A stretch of 64,000 nucleotides of DNA from CAVTHW01 sp963734625 (GTDB taxonomy: Bacteria; Acidobacteriota; Terriglobia; Bryobacterales; Bryobacteraceae). The DNA is taken from positions 1 to 64,000 of the forward strand of contig CAVTHW010000001.1 of NCBI GenBank assembly GCA_963734625.1. The letters are read 5' to 3'. A program made the position numbers and the translations under genes. Below the pieces are notes generated by a model. That model was not told where the DNA came from, made no database searches, and saw nothing but the letters and a program-made list of their open reading frames with translations. This document shows positions 7,774-14,670 of this stretch, piece by piece. Within the stretch, counting starts at the first letter, position 1. Every line of letters starts with the position of its first letter.

Positions 7774-8580
7774 GTGGTCTTGAATATTCCGGATAGACCG
7801 GAAACGGATCTGAACGAAGTGCGAACGTGCGTCGTGGCGGCTCTGGCCAGATTCAACGAAGCCGACCGATATCTCGTCGAGAATGACGACCGCGTCAACG
7901 TTGAGTACAACCGGGATGGTCGAACACCGAAGCAGTTGGAGCTGTCGGATAAATGTGGCAACCACGAGTGCCGCAACGAAGATGGCGACCCGCTGGTGGC
8001 GCCTGATTTGGTCGTTAATCGCCGTGGCACCAGCGGGCCGAATCTCGTGGTGCTCGAATTCAAGAAAACCACAAACCGGTATGGCTTCGATTGCGACTGG
8101 AAACGGGTCATCGCCTTCAAACAAGTGCCAGGGGATGGCCACGGTGCTCTAATCGAATGCGAAACCAGAGAAGGCAGCGATCCGGCGATCTGTGTGGCGA
8201 AATGGATGCAAATTCGGCCGTTACGCGGCCACTTCCACGTAGTCGACAGAAGTGTGCGGTTCCGGGATAGGCTCGCCAATTTCACGCATGGCCTCAAAGT
8301 GGGCAATCAGGGCATCCTGGAAGTTCCGGCGCGTCTCTTCCTCGCTGTCGCCAACGGCTACGCATCCCAAAACATCGGGCGAATAGGCGGAGTAGCCCGT
8401 CCCCCCTGTCTGTTCTATGACTATCGGATACCTTCTCGCGATCATTTCAGGCCTGCCTTTTTGAGTTTAACGTTTGACGTGTCTGGCAATGGTACGTCAT
8501 TGGAGGCTGGCGGGAATGGGAACAGAACCACTCGGATCACGCCGGCATCCTGGACACATGGCTCCTCAACGCACTTCTAA
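7774..8580 (+). CDS. PD-(D/E)XK nuclease-like protein with run-on 3' end
   Basis: From GTG 7774 the chain has the layout of a small restriction-endonuclease-like fold: an N-terminal helix ending in RVNVEYNRDG (Glu), then APDLVVNRRGT (Asp of the PD motif), then LVVLEFKKTT (E-x-K), then a helix with DWKRVIAFKQ. Family-like sequence ends near 8210 (DPAICVAKW). The frame then continues to 8580 only by running antisense through the HicB gene, so the true stop was probably lost. Relatives of this layout are uncharacterised proteins often found in accessory or defence regions. Bases 7975-8011 recur at 5800-5836. Confidence 0.55.
   Translation: MVLNIPDRPETDLNEVRTCVVAALARFNEADRYLVENDDRVNVEYNRDGRTPKQLELSDKCGNHECRNEDGDPLVAPDLVVNRRGTSGPNLVVLEFKKTTNRYGFDCDWKRVIAFKQVPGDGHGALIECETREGSDPAICVAKWMQIRPLRGHFHVVDRSVRFRDRLANFTHGLKVGNQGILEVPARLFLAVANGYASQNIGRIGGVARPPCLFYDYRIPSRDHFRPAFLSLTFDVSGNGTSLEAGGNGNRTTRITPASWTHGSSTHF
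7975..8011 (+). repeat. 37-base exact direct repeat (partner 5800-5836)
   Basis: This is the copy of the 37-base repeat inside the PD-(D/E)XK-like gene, covering its catalytic Asp region. The two copies bracket 2.1 kb that holds the DUF1579 and lipoprotein genes. Confidence 0.85.
8221..8445 (-). CDS. hicB: HicB-family antitoxin
   Basis: The 74-residue product matches the HicB antitoxin core: MIARRYPIVIEQTGGTGYSA, then SPDVLGCVAVGDSEEETRRN, then a helix with DALIAHFEAMRE. This is the partial RNase H-like fold that binds and blocks the HicA RNase. It is of the short type without a clear C-terminal DNA-binding domain. Its ATG overlaps (ATGA) the stop of a degenerate frame that ends AGLK, as expected for a hicA-hicB pair, but no intact HicA is present. 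Confidence 0.75.
   Translation of the reverse strand: MIARRYPIVIEQTGGTGYSAYSPDVLGCVAVGDSEEETRRNFQDALIAHFEAMREIGEPIPEPHTSVDYVEVAA
8442..8540 (-). pseudogene. Probable remnant of the hicA toxin gene
   Basis: On the minus strand just upstream of hicB, a frame ends in NVKLKKAGLK with its TGA overlapping the hicB ATG. HicA toxins typically end in a similar helix (TLRSILKQAGL) and overlap hicB in this way. The preceding residues can be forced to resemble the HicA beta sheet only loosely. The catalytic His region (RGSH) is not present, so the toxin seems lost. Confidence 0.35.
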
Positions 8581-8612
8581 CAGGCTGCGGAAACTGGCCG
8601 ACGACCGCTTGC

Positions 8613-9437
8613 TTACGCGCGCGGCTCAGAATGTCGCCCGCGTGTTTGCCGCTCCCTCCCGGTCAGCGAAATATCACTGAACACTGTCGCCCGGACTTCA
8701 CCGGAATGCGGCGTGCTTACGATAATGGAATCGCCCGGTCCTACGGGATATAAAGGCAGCGGGGACCCGGTCAGCACCAGGTCGCCTCGCCTCAACCGAC
8801 GGCCCGTCGATGCGAGGTGTTGGGCGACGCTGAGCAGGGCGCCGGGAATGGAGCCGGATGTCTGGGTTCCGATCAGTTCTCCATTCTTGAAGACCGAGAT
8901 CTGGTCATCCAGTTCCTTCGAATCTCTGGGCAGCGGCAGGACCACACCGGCATGCAGGGCGTTGTTGGCGATCAGTTCCTCTGCTGTTGGCGCGGCTCCG
9001 CGGAATACATTGTTGTGCAGTTCGATCACCGCCTCGACCGCCGCAATCGCTCGCTCGGGGTGTTGAGCCAGCCAGTCGGGGCCGGGAACATCCTCCCCGA
9101 TCCGCACCGCGAACTCGCCCTCAATCGCCAGGTTCTCGAACCCGGCCGGATCGAGGGCGACGCCGGAAACGTGGAGTTCGGTCGTGAACAGGTGGCCGAA
9201 GACCGGCCGGTCAATACCCAACTGGCGTTGCACCGCCTGGCTGACGCAGCCGGTCTTATAGCCGGCGATCCTTTCGCCGCGGGCCACGCGCAGCGCCGCA
9301 ACCTGCCTCTGCACTTCGTAAGCCTGTGCCAGCGTCAACCGGAACGGAGCGTCTTGAAAGAAGCTCCCGGGCCGGTGGGCATCATAGTCGGCCAACTGGC
9401 GCCGGGCGATTTCCGCCAGGTCAGAGGCGACTCTCAT
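8613..9437 (-). CDS. 2-keto-4-pentenoate hydratase-like protein (FAH superfamily)
   Basis: ATG 9437 overlaps the expected TGA of the upstream Fe-S gene by ATGA and begins MRVASDLAEIARRQLADY. The ~274-residue chain carries hydratase/decarboxylase motifs of the MhpD type: AGYKTGCVSQAVQRQLG, then AIEGEFAVRIGED (metal-binding Glu residues), then AAVEAVIELHNN, and a C-terminal GDLVLTGSP. The family hydrates 2-hydroxy-penta-2,4-dienoates or acts on related keto acids in aromatic meta-cleavage. No other meta-cleavage genes are nearby. In the sequence as given a frameshift in the upstream gene fuses both into one long frame. Confidence 0.8.
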   Translation of the reverse strand: MRVASDLAEIARRQLADYDAHRPGSFFQDAPFRLTLAQAYEVQRQVAALRVARGERIAGYKTGCVSQAVQRQLGIDRPVFGHLFTTELHVSGVALDPAGFENLAIEGEFAVRIGEDVPGPDWLAQHPERAIAAVEAVIELHNNVFRGAAPTAEELIANNALHAGVVLPLPRDSKELDDQISVFKNGELIGTQTSGSIPGALLSVAQHLASTGRRLRRGDLVLTGSPLPLYPVGPGDSIIVSTPHSGEVRATVFSDISLTGRERQTRGRHSEPRA

Positions 9438-10340
9438 CGCCGCATTCCGCGGGCCCCCACCGGGCAGACGCACAGGCAGCGGCCGCAGTACGGGATGAGG
9501 CCGGTGTAGCGCTTCATACGCTCCTGCCACGGGTCGCCCTGCGCCTTGTACTGCGATGAGTTCCTCCGCCGTGGGCTCTTCCTTCGGCATCGGGATGTCT
9601 ATGGCGCCGCCCGCGCAGCGCAGCATGCCGCTGCAACCCCAGCGGCAGCGCCAGCCAACGATGCGCGCGTACTCGACCGTCTTTTCGCCGATGCGGATAG
9701 ACGCTTTCTTGGCCGCATTCCGCGGGATGGCCGCGGTGGGACAAGCCCGCGCGCAGGCCCAGTCGCAGGCCACCGGGTCACAGAGCTGCTGCATACAGAG
9801 CGGGTCGGGCTGCAGCGGCGCTTCGGTCAGGATGGTGACCAACTTCTGCCGCGAACCGAACTGGGGCGTAAGCACCAGGTTGTGCCAGCCGAAATCGCCC
9901 AACCCACAGGCCACCGCCGCGTGCTTGTGCGACAGGTCGCCCGGTCCGCCAGGGTACTCGGGCGTGGGGCGGATGTCGTGCGGCAGGTTGGCCGGAACTG
10001 GGTACGAGAGCCAGCCCCGGTCTTCGAGGAACTTCGCTCCTAAATAGGCGAACTCGTCGAGCTTGCGGTTGATCATCGAGAGCGTGAACCACTGGTAGGA
10101 GTGATAGGAGGGAGGCGCCGTGTCCTGGCTAACGCCGCGGGCGATGAGGTCGCAGACGGCCTCGTTGATGTGCAGCGCTATCGACACCAGCGAGCGCGCC
10201 GACGGCAGGTAGCGGCTCGGCCGCATGATTTGCGGTGCGCCCTCTAGCAGAGCGGACGGACCGAAACCCACCAGGTCGGCCCCCTGGGAGAGCAGGAATC
10301 CACGCAGCGCCTCGGTCAGCACGCCGTCGTGCGATTCCAT
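9434..10340 (-). CDS. QueG-like Fe-S protein (epoxyqueuosine reductase-related), frameshifted near its 3' end
   Basis: The start at ATG 10340 has GGAAGGAG upstream and lies five bases after the ATPase stop. The N-terminal region matches reductive proteins related to QueG (SARSLVSIALHIN, GLGDFGWHNLVLTPQFGSR), followed by Cys-rich parts (CDPVACDWACARACP and CRWGCSGMLRC). The expected last cluster motif, GLIPYCGRCLCVCPVG, is present but in another frame. A single-base slip near 9550-9560 removes it and instead joins the chain to the hydratase. True QueG reduces epoxyqueuosine in tRNA; this member is divergent and the substrate is uncertain. Confidence 0.7.
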
Positions 10341-10345
10341 TCGGG

Positions 10346-11164
10346 TCACTCCTTCCGTTCCAGCCGCAGGTCCGCCGTGACTTCGTCGAGCATCTCCATG
10401 CTCGCGCTCTTTTCGCCCAGCGCGTAGGCCGTGAGCAGCAGGTTGTCGCAAAGAATGTTGATCAAACGCGGGAGGCCCCGCGAACGCGCATGAATCGCGG
10501 CGAGCACGCCGGGAGAAAAAACCGTCTGCTCCTTCACGCCCACCGTGGCCAGCCGGCTGCCGATGTAGCCCAGCGTATCGGCTTCCCCGAACGGCCGCAG
10601 TTCACAGCGCAGCACCACGCGCTGCTTCAATTGCCGGAGATTCGGAGCATCCAGCTTCCGGTCCAGCTCGGGCTGGCCCGCCAGAATGATCTGCAGCAGC
10701 TTGCCGCGCTGGTTTTCCAGGTTGCTGAGCAGCCGGATCTCCTCCAGCACTTCCCAGCTCAGGTCGTGCGCCTCGTCGATGATCAGCGCCGTGGTGCTGT
10801 CCTTGGCCGCCTGTTGCAGCAGCAGGTGCTGGAGCGCCAGCAGGACCTCGGCCTTCGAGTCCACCGCGCAGCCCAGGTTCAGATCGTACGCGATCATCCC
10901 GAAGAACTGTTCCGGCGTCAGACGGCAATTGACCAGGGAGGCGAACTCGACGCCCTGTTCGTCCAGGTAGTCCCGCAGGCACTCGAGCAGGGTGGTCTTT
11001 CCGGTGCCCACCTCGCCGGTCAGGACGACGAATCCCTTGCGGCCCCGGATCCCGTAGATCAGGTTGGCCAGGGCCTCCTCGTGCTGCGGGCTGCGATACA
11101 GGAAGGCCGGATCGGGACTGAGCTTGAAAGGGTCCCCGGTGAATCCGAAAAAGGCGCTATACAT
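10346..11164 (-). CDS. ExeA/GspA-type AAA ATPase next to csm5
   Basis: The 272-residue protein starts MYSAFFGFTGDPFKLSPDP, the hallmark opening of ExeA/GspA-like ATPases. It carries Walker A GEVGTGKTTL (about residue 51), Walker B ALIIDEAHDL (about 129), sensor-type ILAGQPELDRKL, and SRGLPRLINILCDN near the C-terminus. No peptidoglycan-binding or membrane domain is attached. Relatives act in type II secretion, exopolysaccharide export or transposition (TniB-like). Its ATG lies three bases after the csm5 stop, so it is probably translated from the csm mRNA. A role in the CRISPR system is not established. Confidence 0.85.
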   Translation of the reverse strand: MYSAFFGFTGDPFKLSPDPAFLYRSPQHEEALANLIYGIRGRKGFVVLTGEVGTGKTTLLECLRDYLDEQGVEFASLVNCRLTPEQFFGMIAYDLNLGCAVDSKAEVLLALQHLLLQQAAKDSTTALIIDEAHDLSWEVLEEIRLLSNLENQRGKLLQIILAGQPELDRKLDAPNLRQLKQRVVLRCELRPFGEADTLGYIGSRLATVGVKEQTVFSPGVLAAIHARSRGLPRLINILCDNLLLTAYALGEKSASMEMLDEVTADLRLERKE

Positions 11165-11167
11165 TGC

Positions 11168-12325
11168 TCAGTCCGAAACTTCCAGCAGCGCCCACCCCGG
11201 CAGGACCGCGGGGCGATCCTCGAGAAACACAATGCGCCGCGTCTTCGGGAACGGAAAACCGGGATAGAGACCCTTGCGAGTAAAGTCCCGTCCGCCCCAG
11301 GATCTCCCGGTAGGCCGGGTCGTCCGTCTTCAGCCAGGCCACATGCGAGAGCAGCCCCGGCCCCCACCCCAGGGATAGAAGACAGGCGTTTCCACCCGGC
11401 ACGCGCCGCGCTGGTTTGCTCCTGCATTTGCTCCAGACTCTTGGCGACCAGGTCCAGTCCGGCGCCCTTGGCGTAGCTCTCGTGGGCTTCGATCAGCGCC
11501 GCGGCATACTGATTGGCCGCCTCGAACACCGCGCCGCGCGACACCGGCCGCCGCCAGCCGAGCGCCCGCACAATCTCGGGCCGCGCCAGAAACGCGCTCT
11601 CGCGCCAGACGCCTTCGAAGACCGTGCCCGGCGAAGCCATTTCGGCAAACAGTCGAATACCCGTCCTGCGGCCTGGCGCCGTCCGCCGTGCCGCTGGGAC
11701 TCTGCTTCCAGCCCAGATCGAAACCTTCGCGCCTCCGGCCCCGCAGCGAGGCCACGCGCAGCAGGTAGACCTTCATGGCCGAGGTCTGCACAGGGTCGGA
11801 ATCGGAAGCGCCGACAGCCCGCAGCCGGCTGTTTCCGCCCAGGCCCAGGGTTCTCTCCTCCAGAGCCTCGCCCGGCCGCCGGGGCGGACGCTCGCCCTGA
11901 TACATGGCCGCCAGTTTCTCGAGGGAATTGTCCTCCAGCCCGGCGAAAAGCATGCCCGTGCGCAGAGCGCCCCGCATCGCGCTCGCCGGCAAATACGGGC
12001 CGTGCGGGCCGGTGGCGAAGGTCGGGATGTGCAGGCTCTCGGCCGGAGCGCGCTCCCAATGGACGGCGCAGGAGGGGTGCTCGAAGGGAATGCGGCGGCC
12101 CGCGAAGTTCTGGGCGAATCCGCCCCAGGAGGCAAAGTCCAGCTTCTCGGCGCGCTTCAGTTGAGACAGGTAGCCTTCCAGGCGCGGACCCTTGGCCAGC
12201 AGGCGGAAGATCCGCCGCTGGTCCAGCACGTTCACCTGGTCTTTCCAGACCATGTAGTCGATGGGCGACAGCTTCCCGCCGTCCCCCACCAGCAATGGCG
12301 TCAGGCACGTGACCCGGTATCTCAC
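11168..12325 (-). CDS. csm5: Csm5, type III-A CRISPR effector subunit (frameshifted)
   Basis: The gene starts at GTG 12325, overlapping the csm4 stop by GTGA. It is recognised by the RAMP opening RYRVTCLTPLLVGDGGKLSP, by YLPASAMRGALRTGMLF (the Csm5-type glycine-rich loop region), by CLLSLGWGPGLLS near the end, and by a terminal FPFPKTRRIVFLE segment. These pieces lie in different frames: slips near 11660, 11395 and 11285 must be corrected to read one protein of about 385 residues ending at TGA 11168-11170. Csm5 caps the 3' end of the crRNA in the Csm complex. As given, the gene would make only about the first 220 native residues. Confidence 0.75.
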
Positions 12326-13358
12326 CTTGGCGCCTCCCTCCAGGGCATCGGCAGGGCCAAAGCGAAGCCCGCCCGGTACACGGGATGGCCGGCGCCCTCC
12401 GGCGCCGCATCGTGCGCCGCCCCGGCCGGAGGCGCCCCGGCGAAAATCACGCTGCCTTCGGCCACCATGCGCGAAAGCTTCTTCACCCCGCCTGGCGCGG
12501 CGGACTCCCGCGCCGCCGCGGGTCAGCAGCGAATAACTGCCGCGCCCCCAATCCACCGTGTCCGCCTCGCCGGGGTTGAACAGCGACAGCATCCAGTATG
12601 CGGTTTCGGCAGCGGCCGGCGGCTCCGCGTCAGAACCGGCCTGGACGCCCGGCATTGAATCGAAAATGAGATCCGGCAGCGCGCCATCGCGGAACTCCGG
12701 CTCGAGCGAGCGGCCCCATCCGAGGCTTCGCCTTCCGCCCAAGCCCGAATCGGCCAGCAGCCGCAGCGCCGCGCGGGCGGAGCCATCCCATTGCGCCTTG
12801 GCGCTTTCGTCCGCCCAAAGCCCCAGCGCCCACATGCCGGCTCCGGGACTGAACTCCAGACAAGCGGTCCGGTGCGCCACAACGTTGCCGCGTCAGCCTG
12901 TCGACGGCCGCGCTCGATCGGATCGCCGCGCGGAATGGCCCCTCGTCCCGCTCGGCGGGAACCAGGCACCGGCTGGGGCCGTCCACGCGCCAGCGATCCT
13001 CGTTCGGATGCCGGCCGGCCAGCAGAGCTTCCACCACCGGAAGAGGCACGAACCGCGCGCCTTTCCAGCGGATCTTGCCGGAAGGCGCGGGCGGCCAGAG
13101 GCTCTGGGGAGGGACGACGTAATGCGTGTCGTCTTGAAACGGGAAGCAGGAGCTCAGGCGCAGCGCCGGCCCCTCCGGACGCCGGAAAATGGCGTCGAGC
13201 CAGTCCTCCAGAAGACCCAACTGGCCCATGGCGGCGCAGACCGCCGAGTAGAGCGCGTCGCTGTGGAGCAAGCTCTCCACGCGGTCGCGCGCGCCGGAGT
13301 CGGGCCCAATCCGCCAAGGCCCCGCCGCTGGGAAGCGAACGAGAAAGGCCGGTTGCAT
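12322..13358 (-). CDS. csm4: Csm4, type III-A CRISPR effector subunit (frameshifted)
   Basis: It begins at ATG 13358, three bases after csm3, with the Csm4-like opening MQPAFLVRFPAAGPWRIGP and LHSDALYSAVCAA. After a slip near 12893 the second frame gives GLGGRRSLGWGRSLEPEF and DTVDWGRGSYSLLTRGG. A second slip near 12515 is needed to reach KKLSRMVAEGSVIFAG and the stop at 12322. The restored protein is about 345 residues, normal for Csm4, which binds the crRNA 5' tag and Cas10. The G-rich loop GLGGRRSLGWG is a standard Csm4 feature. Confidence 0.75.
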
Positions 13359-13361
13359 GAT

Positions 13362-14200
13362 CTATTCGGCCAGCTTCGCCGGGAACTCCGCGTCGGTCAC
13401 CAGGGCCTGCAAGGCCGCCGCGTCGGCGCCCGCCAGCAATTCCTGCTGCGGCGCGCCGGAGGCGTAGAATCCGCGGCCGCGCCACACCAGCCGCAGTCCC
13501 GAGAAGCGCACCCGGCCGCTGCCGCGGGAACCGCCGCCGCCCAGGCAATCGTCCTCGATCAAGCGCATGCCCTCGGCCACCAGCGCGGGCAGACACTTGT
13601 CCTCCTCGCAGAGGACGTCGACCACCATGCGCACCTGAAAGCGCGCCCCCGCCGGCACCCGTTCCAGGGTCCGGGGATTGGCCTGGGAAGTGATGCGGTC
13701 GATGGCGTTCTCGCTCTTCACCTCGGTCAGTTCGTCGTCCAGGTTCTCGCGCATCTGGGGCGTGATGCTCGTCCTGGTCCAGCGGCGCGTCGCAGACGGT
13801 GAGCCGCGCCGGACTGGCGAAGTTACCTTCCAGCATCGCCCCGTCCGCTTTCTCCATCCTTCCCGAGCTGCGGCCGAACAGGAGGCAGATCTCGTCATTC
13901 GCGACGGTCGCTCTGATGGATGCGGACCTCTTGTCCTCTTCTCCGCGACAGGAATACGAGTTCGGAGGGAACCGCCATGCCGCGGGCCTGCTCCAGCAGC
14001 GAGCGTAAACGCCCGCGCAGCGAGCTTCCCGGAACGTAAGGGTGCCCGGAGGAGTCCTTCACCACCGGGTTGTCGGCGCCGCCGATCTCGAGCGAACCTT
14101 TTCCCGCACCGATGTGCAGGCCGGTTTCGCAGACCAGTTCGCCTTCCAGAATCAGTTTGCCGATGAGCTTCAATTGGGTGTCGCCTGTGTGCGCGCTCAT
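13362..14200 (-). CDS. csm3: Csm3, type III-A backbone RNase subunit (frameshifted)
   Basis: The first frame (ATG 14200) gives CETGLHIGAGKGSLEIGG then ADNPVVKD, which includes the Asp used by Csm3 for target RNA cleavage, then YVPGSSLRGRLRSLLE, the crRNA-binding loop. Slips near 13940 and 13760 lead through DEICLLFGRSSGRMEKADG into TEVKSENAIDRITSQANP, ERVPAGARFQVRM and GGGGSRGSGRVRF, all typical Csm3 stretches. The restored length is about 278 residues; Csm3 proteins are usually 210-250. It would form the filament that cuts target RNA at six-base intervals. Confidence 0.8.
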
Positions 14201-14209
14201 GCTTCCTCG

Positions 14210-14662
14210 CTATTCGTTGTAAGCCACGATGGCCTCGAAAAGGTCCCGAAACCGCTCGTAACCTTTGAGGTCGTTCTTGCGGGTCACCTGGAGCAGCAGC
14301 CTCTCCAGCGTATCCAGGCTGCGCAGAGAGTGCCGCGCGATGGTGTAAGCCAGGCGCGCCCGCAGCATGACGAACTCATGCTGGCGCTCGCCGGCCGGCG
14401 CGCGGCAGGCCCGCCGCACCGCGTTGTAGAGACGGCGCAACTGGCTCCTGGTGGCGGAGTCCATGTCCCGCATCCGGCTCACTACGCCGTGCGCCTGGTT
14501 GTCCAGGTAGAGGCTGTCCGCGATCAGCTTGTCCAGGTCGATTTCCGGAGGGCCCTCGGGGCGCCCGCGGTCTGGCCGGCGGTCGTCGCCGCGGCCTCCG
14601 GACTCCCTCGGTCCTCCCTCGCGCGGGCCCCTGCTCGCGGCCCTCGCGTGGCTTCGCATCAT
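14210..14662 (-). CDS. csm2: Csm2, small subunit of the type III-A complex
   Basis: The C-terminal ~110 residues are helical and basic and match small Csm2 subunits (DSATRSQLRRLYNAVRRA, LRARLAYTIARHS, LKGYERFRDLFEAIVAYNE). An Arg/Gly/Pro-rich, probably disordered N-terminal tail of about 35 residues precedes them, which is longer than usual. The ATG at 14662 lies eight bases after the cas10 stop. Another ATG at 14678 overlaps that stop but is in a different frame. Csm2 lines the groove between crRNA and target. The frame is intact. The gene ends nine bases before csm3. Confidence 0.8.
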   Translation of the reverse strand: MMRSHARAASRGPREGGPRESGGRGDDRRPDRGRPEGPPEIDLDKLIADSLYLDNQAHGVVSRMRDMDSATRSQLRRLYNAVRRACRAPAGERQHEFVMLRARLAYTIARHSLRSLDTLERLLLQVTRKNDLKGYERFRDLFEAIVAYNE

Positions 14663-14670
14663 GCTGAACT

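Noticed and set aside
8613..10451. A natural QueG-hydratase fusion protein
   Set aside because: The missing Fe-S motif and stop lie one frame away, and an ATG for the hydratase overlaps that stop, so two genes are more likely.
10235..11476. A 413-codon plus-strand frame opposite the AAA ATPase
   Set aside because: The minus strand has complete Walker A and B motifs; the plus frame is low-complexity Arg/Gln/Leu shadow.
12523..13857. A 444-codon open frame on the minus strand across csm3 and csm4
   Set aside because: Only short parts match Csm3 and Csm4; most of it is the out-of-frame reading of these genes in GC-rich DNA.
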